Shown here one piece after another: positions 6,621-13,149 of a DNA stretch of 16,490 nt (positions are counted from its first letter, which is position 1; the number at the start of each line of letters is the position of its first letter). Origin of the DNA: an uncultured Christensenellaceae bacterium (GTDB taxonomy: Bacteria; Bacillota; Clostridia; Christensenellales; Christensenellaceae); the NCBI GenBank assembly GCA_910588425.1, contig CAJUPM010000005.1, forward strand, positions 51,982 to 68,471. The letters run 5' to 3'. A program made the position numbers and the translations under genes. Under the pieces are notes generated by a model. That model made no database searches. It worked only from the letters and a program-made list of their open reading frames with translations, and was not told where the DNA came from.

Positions 6621-6870
6621 AAGTTCAAGGGCTTCTATTTGGAGCAAAGCTCCCAGGCTGTGCAAAGCCCGACCAACTGTTTGTTCAAAAGGGATTTGCC
6701 TTGTTACTTTTGGCGCAAAAGCAACCAAAACGTGGGGGTGGGAGTACGAGAGAGTTTGGTAGAAGCTGTCAGCGCCTGCCGCACAAGCTATATTGTCGGA
6801 GCTTTTCAGCGCCTGCTGCCGTACAAACACCCCCACACCCCCGGCTCTGTTCATTTCTAGCCTCGAATTT
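6621..6870 (+). repeat. R3 element, copy 2 (about 250 bp)
   Basis: Second copy of the 3265-3519 element in the same orientation, with the same block order. The GTTACTTTTG arm here faces CAAAAGCAAC, one mismatch relative to copy 1. It lies between gyrB and gyrA. Confidence 0.8.
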
Positions 6871-6896
6871 GCTGATGGGAAGCGCGTTTCTTCCTG

Positions 6897-7245
6897 ACCC
6901 GAATGCTGGGAATGTGCAATCTGTCGTTTCTGTACACGACGCTTTCTATACCCGATTGATAGAACACAGCAATCTGATAAAACTGCACGCGCCGCTGAAA
7001 GCGGTTTTGCCAGGGAACAAATGCTCGCACAGTCTCTGCGTGCCGTGCCTCCAGCGCCGCTTTTCCGGAGAAATTCATGCTCATGCGTGCTCTGCCTGCC
7101 GCACAGATTTTTTTATCCCTTCTATTATTCCCAGTAGGGGGTATGGGGGCTTGCCGCGCCCGATTGCCAGGACGGTAAAATCTGTCAGCCCTGCACGCGG
7201 AGCTGAAAGCGGTTTTGCCAGGGAACAAATACTCTCCCATTTTCC
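6897..7245 (+). repeat. R1 repeats interrupted by a truncated R2
   Basis: R1 starts near 6899 (ACCCGAATGCTGGGAATGTG) and at 6950 (ACCCGATTGATAGAAC). A truncated reverse R2 copy (CCAGTAGGGGGTATGGGGGC, 7131-7150) follows, then another R1 from 7156. GCTGAAAGCGGTTTTGCCAG is repeated exactly in the two R1 copies (6998 and 7203). The R2 copy is cut off inside its hairpin loop where R1 begins. Confidence 0.65.
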
Positions 7246-7246
7246 A

Positions 7247-7295
7247 TCCCAAAAGTTTTTGGGGTTTTAGGGGTATTTTTTCAAAAATACCCCTA
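7247..7295 (+). repeat. R5 twin-palindrome element, copy 2
   Basis: Nearly identical to 1181-1229, with palindrome AGGGGTATTTTT / AAAAATACCCCT at 7269-7294. It is followed by two tandem CCCTTGACC motifs reaching the gyrB 3' end. It may serve as the gyrB 3' hairpin, as no other terminator is visible there. Confidence 0.7.
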
Positions 7296-7333
7296 AGCCC
7301 TTGACCTTTCGCCCTTGACCTTAACGCTTTTCC

Positions 7334-9262
7334 TTAAATATCCAGGGTATCCTTATCCACAAGCCTGGAGTTCTCCTCGATAAAGACGCGGCGCGGGTCG
7401 ACCTCCTCGCCCATGAGGATGGTGAAGACCTCGTCGGCCTCGATGGCGTCGTCCAGGGAGACCTGGAGCAGCGTCCTGTGCTCTGGGTCCATGGTGGTCT
7501 CCTTGAGCTGGGAAGCATCCATCTCGCCCAGACCCTTGTAGCGCTGGGTGTCGATGCCGTCGCCCATCTCGGCCACGATGCGGGCACGGTCTGCCTCGGT
7601 GTAGGCGTATTGCACGTTCTTGCCCTTGGCCAGCTTGTAGAGCGGCGGCTGGGCGATGTAAACATGCCCCTGCTCGATGATCGGCCGCAGGAACCGGTAG
7701 AGGAAGGTCAGCAGCAGCGTCCGAATATGGCTGCCGTCCACATCCGCATCCGTCATGATGATGATTTTGTCGTAGCGCAGGCGGGAGAGGTCGAACTCCT
7801 CGCCGATGCCCGTGCCAAAGGCGGTAATCATGGCGCGGATTTCCGCGTTGCCCAGCGCCTTGTCGTAGCGCGTCTTTTCCACGTTCAAAATCTTGCCGCG
7901 CAGGGGCAGGATGGCCTGGGTCTTGCGGTTACGGCCGCTCTTGGCGCTGCCGCCTGCGCTGTCGCCCTCGACGATGAAAATCTCGCGCTCGGATACGTCT
8001 TTGCTCGTGCAGTCGGCCAGCTTGGCGGGCATGGAGAATACGCCGCTCTTTTTGCGCGTCATGTCCCGGGCCTTGCGGGCGGCCTCCCTGGCGTTCATGG
8101 CCAGGATGCACTTTTCCACAATGCGCTTGCCGTTTTTGGGGTTTTCCTCCAGATACTCGGAAAGTCCGTTGTAGACGATGTTGTCCGTCAGCGTGCGCAT
8201 ATAGCTGTTGCCCAGCTTGGTTTTGGTCTGCCCCTCAAACTGCGGGTCGGGCAGCTTGACGGAGATAACCGCCACCAGCCCCTCCCGGATATCCTCGCCC
8301 GAGAGGTTCTCGTCTTTCTCTTTTAACAGGTTGTATTTCCTGGCGTAGTCGTTCACGGCCTTGGTCAGCGCGCTGCGGAAGCCGGTCTCGTGGGCGCCGC
8401 CCTCGTGGGTGTTGATGTTGTTGGCAAAGCTGTGGACATTCTCGCTGAAGCTGTCGTTATACTGCATGGCGACTTCCACAATGCCCATGCCCTTCTGGCC
8501 GGACATATAGATGGTCTCGTCCAGCAGCAGGGTTTTGTTGCGGTTTAGGTATTCGACGAAGCTCTTGATGCCGCCCTCGAACTCATAGACCTGTTCCACC
8601 GGCTTTTCACCCCGCTCGTCCCGCAGAGTGATGCGGATGCCTTTGTTGAGGAAGGCCATCTCCCGAAAACGCGAGCGCAGCAGGTCGTAATCAAAGGTTA
8701 CGGATTCAAAAATCTCCGGGTCCGGGAAGAACTCGATCTGCGTGCCCGTCTCGTCCGAAGGGCCAAGGTCCGTGAGCTCGGAAGTCGGGTGCCCCATGGC
8801 GTAAGTCTGGGTGACGACCCGGCCGTCCCGCCAGATGGTCGCCTGCATTTTGGTGGAAAGCGCGTTGACGACGGATACGCCCACGCCGTGCAGGCCGCCC
8901 GAGACTTTATACCCTTCGCCGCCGAATTTGCCGCCCGCGTGCAGCATGCAGACCGCCACTTCCAGCGTCGTCCGCCCGGTTTTGGGGTGGATGCCCGTGG
9001 GGATGCCCCGGCCGTTATCCTTAATTCTGGCGCTGCCCCCGGCCGTCAGGGTTACTTCGATATGCGTGCAAAAGCCGGCCATGGCCTCGTCTATCGAGTT
9101 GTCCACAACCTCGTAAATCAGGTGGTGCAGGCCGCGGCTGTCCGTCGAGCCGATATACATGCCCGGCCGCTTGCGAACCGGCTCCAGCCCTTCCAGAATC
9201 TGGATTTGGCTTTCGTCGTAGTCGTTTTCCTGATGGTTTTGCAGATTTTCTTTCTCTTGCAT
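7334..9262 (-). CDS. gyrB: DNA gyrase subunit B
   Basis: The 642-residue ATPase/TOPRIM subunit of gyrase. The GHKL ATPase domain shows YEVVDNSIDEA (catalytic E51), DNGRGIP (82-88) and GGLHGVG (122-128). The TOPRIM metal site has EGDSAGGSAKSGR from 432 and DADVDGSHI from 505. QRYKGLGEM (573-581) marks the C-terminal tail. Length and lack of a tail insertion fit Gram-positive GyrB; the GyrA box of the partner at 3766 supports gyrase over topoisomerase IV. Start: ATG 9262 is preferred because GGAG lies 6 bases upstream; the ATG at 9274 (four residues longer) has no Shine-Dalgarno and abuts an R1 copy. The 3' end is followed by GGTCAAGGGC motifs and R5. It is co-oriented with gyrA, but the 1.1 kb gap makes a simple bicistronic operon uncertain. 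Confidence 0.98.
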   Translation of the reverse strand: MQEKENLQNHQENDYDESQIQILEGLEPVRKRPGMYIGSTDSRGLHHLIYEVVDNSIDEAMAGFCTHIEVTLTAGGSARIKDNGRGIPTGIHPKTGRTTLEVAVCMLHAGGKFGGEGYKVSGGLHGVGVSVVNALSTKMQATIWRDGRVVTQTYAMGHPTSELTDLGPSDETGTQIEFFPDPEIFESVTFDYDLLRSRFREMAFLNKGIRITLRDERGEKPVEQVYEFEGGIKSFVEYLNRNKTLLLDETIYMSGQKGMGIVEVAMQYNDSFSENVHSFANNINTHEGGAHETGFRSALTKAVNDYARKYNLLKEKDENLSGEDIREGLVAVISVKLPDPQFEGQTKTKLGNSYMRTLTDNIVYNGLSEYLEENPKNGKRIVEKCILAMNAREAARKARDMTRKKSGVFSMPAKLADCTSKDVSEREIFIVEGDSAGGSAKSGRNRKTQAILPLRGKILNVEKTRYDKALGNAEIRAMITAFGTGIGEEFDLSRLRYDKIIIMTDADVDGSHIRTLLLTFLYRFLRPIIEQGHVYIAQPPLYKLAKGKNVQYAYTEADRARIVAEMGDGIDTQRYKGLGEMDASQLKETTMDPEHRTLLQVSLDDAIEADEVFTILMGEEVDPRRVFIEENSRLVDKDTLDI

Positions 9263-9278
9263 TGTTTTCTCCATTTTT

Positions 9279-9540
9279 TATACTCGATTGCTAGGATGCA
9301 GTAATCTTTTGATTTCTCACGCGGTAAGTTAACCCGTTTGTCAGGAAGCAAATGCTCGCACATGATGTGCCCGCCTCTGCGAAGAGCAATGCTCAAATGA
9401 TGAAGCGGCGGAGCTTGTCAGTTCCGCACGCGATACCCGAATGACAGGACTGCGAAACCTGTCAGCGCCGCACGCGAAGCTGAAAATTGGTCAGCCAGAA
9501 AGCAAATGCTCTCTCATTCTCTGCCCGCCGCACGCATTTT
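9279..9540 (+). repeat. R1 repeats upstream of gyrB, about 2.5 units
   Basis: ATACTCGATTG at 9280 begins 6 bp from the upstream gyrB ATG. GTCAGGAAGCAAATGCTCGC and, further on, ATACCCGAATGACAGGACTG and CAGCCAGAAAGCAAATGCTC follow. The conserved end of the first copy faces gyrB. The interval 9275-10333 holds R1, R2 and one short A+T-rich island, and no gene. Confidence 0.75.
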
Positions 9541-9570
9541 CTCCGCGCACTGCCCCTATTCTTATATCAA

Positions 9571-9617
9571 CGGGGGTATGGGGGCTTGCCCCCATGTTTC
9601 CCCATCGCCCTTGACCT
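9571..9617 (-). repeat. R2 hairpin repeat, copy 6
   Basis: CGGGGGTATG, GGGGGC-tt-GCCCCC hairpin arms, then CATGTTTCCCCATCGCCC and TTGACCTT. Full-length reverse copy. Confidence 0.85.
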
Positions 9618-9656
9618 TGCCCTTTTCCCCTGCGGGTGCCGCAAATTCTCTGGAAA

Positions 9657-9683
9657 GAGGGTATGGGGGCAAAGCGCCCCCAC
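9657..9683 (-). repeat. R2 hairpin repeat, copy 7, truncated
   Basis: GAGGGTATGGGGGC-aaa-GCGCCCCC keeps the hairpin but lacks the CCCTTGACC end. It is followed by AAGGCGCGCGGCCTT, a near-match to the palindrome at 345-360. Confidence 0.6.
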
Positions 9684-9776
9684 GCTTCGGAAGGCGCGCG
9701 GCCTTCCCCTCCCGCCTGCCGGAGTTTCTGGCTTTTGCCAAAATGCGCCCGGCAAACTTGGTTTTTGCTCACTCTT

Positions 9777-9827
9777 ATTATACACCATAATTGGGAAATT
9801 TGAAAGTTTTTTCTTATTCTATATATA
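9777..9827. promoter_or_regulatory. A+T-rich island with divergent promoter-like sequences
   Basis: Minus strand: TTTCAA (9805-9800), 17 bp, TATAAT (9782-9777), a candidate gyrB promoter with a leader of about 500 bases. Plus strand: TTGAAA (9800-9805), 16 bp, TATATA (9822-9827). This is non-repeat sequence in an otherwise repeat-filled gap, so it may be the original upstream region of gyrB. Confidence 0.4.
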
Positions 9828-9892
9828 TGGGTACTCACCCCGCCTCCAAAACTCTCACACGGCATTTTCGCTCCTGCGGAGGCCATACCGTA

Positions 9893-9990
9893 CCCGAATG
9901 ACAGAACAGCAAAACCTGTCGGCGCCGCACGCGAAGCCGGAAATCGGCCAGTCAGGAAGCAAATGCTCGCATAGACCGCGCCGCCCCGGG
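9893..9990 (+). repeat. R1 repeat, single unit
   Basis: ACCCGAATGACAGAACAGCA, then CGCCGCACGCGAAGCCGGAA and CAGGAAGCAAATGCTCGC. Preceded by a GCTCCTGCGGAGG partial unit at 9870-9882. Confidence 0.8.
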
Positions 9991-10011
9991 CAAATTTATA
10001 CTAATAAGTCA

Positions 10012-10057
10012 GCGGGGTATGGGGCGGAGCCCCATGTTAACCAATGTCCTTGACCTT
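10012..10057 (-). repeat. R2 hairpin repeat, copy 8 (short stem)
   Basis: GCGGGGTATGGGGC-gga-GCCCCAT; both arms have four G/C pairs where other copies have five. It ends TCCTTGACCTT. Confidence 0.8.
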
Positions 10058-10165
10058 CCGTACCCGAATGGCAAAACAGAAGAAACCGCCAGCCCTGCAC
10101 GTGGTGCTGGAAGCCGCTCATCCAGAAAGCAAATGCCCGCACAGGCCGTGCCCGCCGCACAAACT
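10058..10165 (+). repeat. R1 repeat, single unit
   Basis: Starts GTACCCGAATGGCAAAACAG directly after R2 copy 8 and contains CCCTGCACGTGGTGCTGGAA and CCAGAAAGCAAATGCCCGC. Confidence 0.8.
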
Positions 10166-10189
10166 TTCTTTTGCGCTCTCTTTTTATCC

Positions 10190-10241
10190 CCAGTGAGGGG
10201 TATGGGGCGGAGCCCCATGTTTACCCATCGCCCTTGACCTT
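10190..10241 (-). repeat. R2 hairpin repeat, copy 9 (short stem)
   Basis: Same four-pair ATGGGGC-gga-GCCCCAT hairpin as copy 8. Its CCCTTGACC end faces the XRE-2 gene. Confidence 0.85.
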
Positions 10242-10270
10242 TGCCCATGATGACCCAAAATGTCAATATG

Positions 10271-10305
10271 CGTTGCTTGCAGCAACGGGCGGTTTTGCAT
10301 ACAAT
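10271..10305 (+). promoter_or_regulatory. XRE-2 promoter with overlapping palindromic operator
   Basis: TTGCAG (10277-10282), 17 bp, TACAAT (10300-10305). The inverted repeat CGTTGC-ttgca-GCAACG (10271-10287) covers the -35. This is a natural autoregulatory site for the gene that starts 29 bp downstream. Confidence 0.6.
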
Positions 10306-10333
10306 AGTCTCAAAAAGAAAGGGGGCATCCCTG

Positions 10334-10843
10334 ATGCTAAGTGAAAATATCAAAGCAATGAGAAAAGCCAAAGGGCTTTCGCAGGAAGAACTTGCCGTCA
10401 AGCTGAATGTGGTGCGGCAGACAATTTCCAAATGGGAGCAGGGCTTATCCGTCCCTGATGCCGATCTGCTGCTCGCCATCTCGGAGGCGCTGGAAACGCC
10501 CGTCAGCACTCTGCTTGGAGAGACGGCCGCCCAGCCGGCGGCGGACGACTTAAAAGCCATTTGCGAAAAGCTGGAGGTGATCAATTTGCAGCTCGCCCAA
10601 AGAAAGACCGCCAGAAGAAAGATGCTTTTTTGGCTGTGCGTCTTGCTGTGCGCGGCTGTGATAGTTGGTTTTGCGGCCTTGGTCGTATTGCATAGCCCTT
10701 ATCTGGGCTGGGATTACGGCGACCCGGAACTCGCCATTGCCGGAACGGCCCTTCACGCAGTTGAGTGGCTGTTTGTCAGGATAGCGCCAGCAATCCTAAT
10801 CGCGGCAATCGTCGGAATTTTTCTGACGCGGAAGAGGGGGTAG
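10334..10843 (+). CDS. Membrane-anchored XRE family transcriptional regulator (XRE-2)
   Basis: A 169-residue protein. The N-terminal helix-turn-helix (about 4-60) reads LSQEELAVKLNVVRQTISKWEQGLSVPD, the classic Cro/CI type. After a charged helical linker (70-96), two hydrophobic segments follow: MLFWLCVLLCAAVIVGFAALVV (about 97-118) and LFVRIAPAILIAAIVGIFLT (about 146-165), ending in RKRG. This gives a cytoplasmic DNA-binding head tethered to the membrane, a known Firmicute arrangement often tied to envelope sensing; what it senses here is unknown. ATG 10334 has AAAGGGGG about 9 bases upstream; the longer reading frame from 10241 would run through the promoter. No partner gene is adjacent, and inward-facing R2 copies flank it on both sides. 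Confidence 0.85.
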   Translation: MLSENIKAMRKAKGLSQEELAVKLNVVRQTISKWEQGLSVPDADLLLAISEALETPVSTLLGETAAQPAADDLKAICEKLEVINLQLAQRKTARRKMLFWLCVLLCAAVIVGFAALVVLHSPYLGWDYGDPELAIAGTALHAVEWLFVRIAPAILIAAIVGIFLTRKRG

Positions 10844-10855
10844 CAAGGCCGAGCG

Positions 10856-10960
10856 AAGGGCAAGGGCGGGAGTAATCATGGGGCAAGCCAACTCTCAAAA
10901 GAGGGAGCGCGAAGGTCAAGGGCATTGGTCAACATGGGGCTTCCGCCCCATACCCCGCTC
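10856..10960 (+). repeat. Two R2 copies after XRE-2 (copies 10 and 11)
   Basis: A partial copy at 10856-10889 (GAAGGGCAAGGGC...AATCATGGGGCAAGCC) is followed by a full copy at 10914-10960 (GGTCAAGGGC...ATGGGGC-ttcc-GCCCCAT-ACCCC). The full copy has four-pair arms, as in copies 8 and 9. The interval 10844-11316 holds no gene. Confidence 0.75.
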
Positions 10961-10999
10961 ACTTATTATAGTAGATTTGCGCGGGAAAAGAATTCGCGC

Positions 11000-11252
11000 G
11001 GCGCGGCATGTCTATGCGAGCATTTGCCCCCTGACTGGCCGATTTCCAGCACCGCGTGCGGAATTAGCAGGTTCTGCCATTCTATCAATCGAGTATGCCC
11101 TCCGCAGGAGAGAGCATTTGCTTTCTGGATGAGTGGCTTCCGGCTTCGCGTGCGGCGCCGGCAGGTTTTGCTGTTCTGTCATTCGGGTATTGCCCTCCGC
11201 AGGAGCGCGTGCGGTAGCAACAAATTCTGCCATCGCATCAATCGGGTGTAGA
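11000..11252 (-). repeat. R1 array, about 2.5 units, reverse orientation
   Basis: CAATCGAGTATGCCCTCCGC (11088), CATTCGGGTATTGCCCTCCG (11180) and CAATCGGGTGTA (11240) mark unit ends. GCGAGCATTTGCCCCCTGAC and GAGCATTTGCTTTCTGGATG are internal blocks. The last conserved end faces the lipoprotein gene. Confidence 0.85.
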
Positions 11253-11255
11253 AAT

Positions 11256-11284
11256 TTGCAGGATGGGGGAAAACGTGCTAAACT
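11256..11284 (+). promoter_or_regulatory. Promoter of the lipoprotein gene
   Basis: TTGCAG (11256-11261), 17 bp, TAAACT (11279-11284) with a TGC extension before the -10. It lies just inside the end of the R1 array. Confidence 0.6.
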
Positions 11285-11316
11285 GTAGCTAGGAAATGAT
11301 GAAAGGAAATGATACG

Positions 11317-11925
11317 ATGAAAAAAAGACTGCTGTGCCTGTTTTTGGCCGCCGTTATGCTCTTCGCGCTGACGGGCTGCTTTTCCGCGGGCAAGGGAATT
11401 TTGCCCCCTGCCGCGCCTTCGCCCTCGCCCACTCCCTCTCCAACGCCCACTCCCGAGCCCACGATAGACCCTGCAATGGTCATCTCGGATGAGGAGATTG
11501 AGCGGATGGTGGAGCGCGCCAAAACCGCCGTCATCACAGAGCAGGACGCGGATTACTTCCTGGAGGGCGCTTCCCCGATTCTGGTGGATACCCAGAATCT
11601 GGCAGACCTGCTCTATAAAGTCGATGCGAACACCATCAAGGCCGATAATACCGAGGAGTGGAAGCCGCTCATCTCCGAGATTTCCGCCGAGGCAAAGAAG
11701 CTCTGTGCCCGGTTCGAGGCGCTGACCCCTTCTGCAAACTTTGAGGATTTCCAGCGGCTGATGATTTTGGGCTACACCTGCTATTACAAGTCTATGGACC
11801 TCATCATCGAATCCGAGGGCCAAAGCTGGGGCAAGCTGAGCCTGGCTGTGGACTATATGCTCCGGGGCAACGCCTATATCCAGGGCGCCAACAACATCAT
11901 GCTCTCCTTCAACCTGAACGGCTAG
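11317..11925 (+). CDS. Putative lipoprotein with Pro/Ser/Thr-rich linker
   Basis: A 202-residue protein. MKKRLLCLFLAAVMLFALTGC is a lipoprotein signal peptide with lipobox LTGC; lipidation is expected on C21 after signal peptidase II cleavage. Residues 30-50 are a proline-rich linker (PSPSPTPSPTPTPEPT) that would hold the domain off the membrane. The remainder (55-202) looks mostly helical and acidic, with no catalytic motif I recognise. Start ATG 11317 has AAAGGA 9 bases upstream; the ATG at 11296 would put seven polar residues before the signal peptide. It is a single-gene unit with its own promoter and terminator, flanked by R1 arrays in inverted orientation. The function is unknown; a surface-anchored binding or sensory role is only a guess. 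Confidence 0.85.
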   Translation: MKKRLLCLFLAAVMLFALTGCFSAGKGILPPAAPSPSPTPSPTPTPEPTIDPAMVISDEEIERMVERAKTAVITEQDADYFLEGASPILVDTQNLADLLYKVDANTIKADNTEEWKPLISEISAEAKKLCARFEALTPSANFEDFQRLMILGYTCYYKSMDLIIESEGQSWGKLSLAVDYMLRGNAYIQGANNIMLSFNLNG

Positions 11926-11962
11926 AGCTTCATACAAATCGGGAAGAATCTTCCATAGAAAC

Positions 11963-11994
11963 AAAAAACCAGCGGTGTTCCCGCTGGTTTTTTT
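11963..11994 (+). terminator. Intrinsic terminator of the lipoprotein gene
   Basis: AAAAACCAGCGG (11964-11975) / CCGCTGGTTTTT (11981-11992), 5-base loop, T-tract within and after the right arm. The next R1 array begins 3 bp later. A similar CCAGCG/CGCTGG hairpin lies at 12595-12621. Confidence 0.93.
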
Positions 11995-11996
11995 AT

Positions 11997-12512
11997 ACCC
12001 GAATGATGGGATGGCAGAGACTGTCAGTCCCGCACGCGGAGCTGGCGATCGGCCAGCCAGAGGGCAAATGCTCGCTCATTCTGTGCTTACCCGCACGCGG
12101 CGCTGCACCCGAATGATAGGGTGGCGGAATCTGCCATTCCTGCACGCGGGGCTGGAAATCAGTTTGTCAGTCAGCGCATGCTCGCACAGGCTGTGCTTAC
12201 CCGCACGCGGCGCTGCACCCGATTGATGGGGCGGTGGAATCTGTCAGTCCCGCACGCGGAGCTGGCGATCGGCCAGCCAGAGGGCAAATGCTCGCTCATT
12301 CTGTGCTTACCCGCACGCGGCGCTGCACCCGAATGATAGGGTGGCGGAATCTGCCATTCCTGCACGCGGGGCTGGAAATCAGTTTGTCAGTCAGCGCATG
12401 CTCGCACAGGCTGTGCTTACCCGCACGCGGCGCTGCACCCGATTGATGGGGCGGTGGAATCTGTCAGTGCCGCACGCGGAGCTGGCGATCGGCCAGCCAG
12501 TCAATGCTGTCC
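11997..12512 (+). repeat. R1 tandem array with 220-bp higher-order period
   Basis: Units of exactly 110 bp start at 11997, 12107, 12217, 12327 and 12437, alternating two subtypes A-B-A-B-A. Subtype A has GCTGGCGATCGGCCAGCCAG; subtype B has GCTGGAAATCAGTTTGTCAG. The two B units read as identical. The last A unit diverges after about 12500. Open frames here are frame-shifted readings of the repeat. The remainder to 12582 holds nothing recognisable. Confidence 0.95.
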
Positions 12513-12582
12513 CGTTTTGTGCCGCCCTTTCCCTGCTATACCCCTTATTGGGATAGAAAGTTAATACATAAATAGAAAAAAC

Positions 12583-12792
12583 TTACATAAAACAAAAACC
12601 AGCGGTATCCTCGCTGGTTTTATTGTTGTTTTCCATATTTGTCAGCGCGTAATGACAGCATTGCAGCACCAGGAGGTTGAAGGAAATCCCGTTTTCCTGC
12701 GCGAGCTGGCTGAGCCGCTCAAAAAATGCTTCCGGAAAGCGGACGGTGCGCGGAATATTGGCTCTATACATCCCTTTTTCAATCTGAAACAT
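12583..12792 (-). CDS. Small ribbon-helix-helix protein, copy 2 (terminator inside 3' end)
   Basis: A 69-residue protein. RTVRFPEAFFERLSQLAQENGISFNLLVLQCCHYAL (about 15-50) is the same RHH domain as at 2507-2698, with nearly the same helix A-turn-helix B text. ATG 12792 has AAAGGA about 10 bases upstream. It is divergent from the XRE gene at 12922 and lacks the Cys-rich partner of copy 1. The C-terminal residues after about 54 (NNNKTSEDTAGFCFM) are encoded by an intrinsic terminator hairpin and its T-tract, and the TAA stop lies at the far end of that tract. Transcripts ending at the terminator would therefore lack a stop codon. The likely role is a small DNA-binding repressor; the target is unknown. 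Confidence 0.75.
   Translation of the reverse strand: MFQIEKGMYRANIPRTVRFPEAFFERLSQLAQENGISFNLLVLQCCHYALTNMENNNKTSEDTAGFCFM
12586..12621 (-). terminator. Intrinsic terminator overlapping the RHH-2 coding end
   Basis: On the minus strand, AAAACCAGCG (12621-12612) pairs with CGCTGGTTTT (12604-12595), followed by TGTTTTATG. The U-tract precedes the RHH-2 stop codon (12585-12583). Confidence 0.8.
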
Positions 12793-12840
12793 ATTTTTTC
12801 ATCCTTTCTTTTTTACACGTTAAATGGCGTAAAGATAATA

Positions 12841-12869
12841 ATACTATTTAACACCTTATAAGGTGTAAA
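12841..12869 (-). promoter_or_regulatory. RHH-2 promoter with perfect palindromic operator
   Basis: TTTACA (12869-12864), 17 bp, TAGTAT (12846-12841) on the minus strand. ACACCTTATAAGGTGT (12851-12866) is a perfect 16-bp palindrome covering part of the -35 and the spacer. A further TTTACAC half-site lies near 12812 in inverted relation to GTGTAAA at 12863. Likely target of XRE-3 or RHH-2. Confidence 0.55.
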
Positions 12870-12921
12870 CTCAATAAGCATTATTTAATTTTCGATATGC
12901 TCAGTAAAGAGGTGAGGTGCT

Positions 12922-13116
12922 ATGTATTATCCGCGGTTGAGAGATTTACGAGAAGACAAAGATTTAACACAAAAAGAAGTAGCAGCGTATTTAGGCACAA
13001 CCCAGCAGGTCTATTCCAGGTATGAAAAAGGGATTCAGGAAATTCCACTGCGTCATTTCATTGCGCTGGCAAAGCTTTATCAGGTCTCCCTGGATTATCT
13101 TGCAAAAATAAAATGA
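12922..13116 (+). CDS. Small XRE/Cro-CI family regulator, copy 3
   Basis: A 64-residue single-domain helix-turn-helix protein. LREDKDLTQKEVAAYLGTTQQVYSRYEKGIQEIP is helices 1-4 with the recognition helix QQVYSRYEKG, and FIALAKLYQVSLDYLAKI closes the fold. Similar proteins control phage-type genetic switches and toxin-antitoxin or stress units. GAGGTGAGG lies 5 bases or more before the ATG. The gene is divergent from RHH-2 across an A+T-rich region with a perfect palindrome, the same layout as XRE-1 against the Cys-rich/RHH-1 unit. Its coding sequence is more A+T-rich than its neighbours, consistent with acquisition by transfer, although this is weak evidence in a short gene. Confidence 0.9.
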   Translation: MYYPRLRDLREDKDLTQKEVAAYLGTTQQVYSRYEKGIQEIPLRHFIALAKLYQVSLDYLAKIK

Positions 13117-13120
13117 AAGC

Positions 13121-13148
13121 AAAAAAGAGCCTGTTAAGGCTCTTTTTT
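13121..13148 (+). terminator. Intrinsic terminator of the XRE-3 gene
   Basis: AAAAAAGAGCC (13121-13131) / GGCTCTTTTTT (13138-13148), loop TGTTAA. R1 begins 2 bp later. Confidence 0.93.
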
Positions 13149-13149
13149 A

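Noticed and set aside
6407..7270. 287-residue open frame between gyrB and gyrA
   Set aside because: It runs through R1, R2 and R3 copies. The translated text repeats wherever R1 occurs, so it is repeat-derived.
7353..7361. Perfect DnaA box TTATCCACA, and TTGTCCACAA near 9101, as a replication origin
   Set aside because: Both are isolated and inside gyrB coding sequence; no cluster, A+T-rich unwinding element or dnaA/dnaN nearby.
11997..12512. CRISPR array
   Set aside because: The repeating unit is the whole 110 bp with no unique spacers between short repeats, and no cas genes are present.
12121..12556. Several 64-83 residue frames with recurring text such as SPARGAG and MLAQAVLTRTRRC
   Set aside because: They are frames of the tandem R1 array, repeating every 220 bp; no ribosome binding sites.
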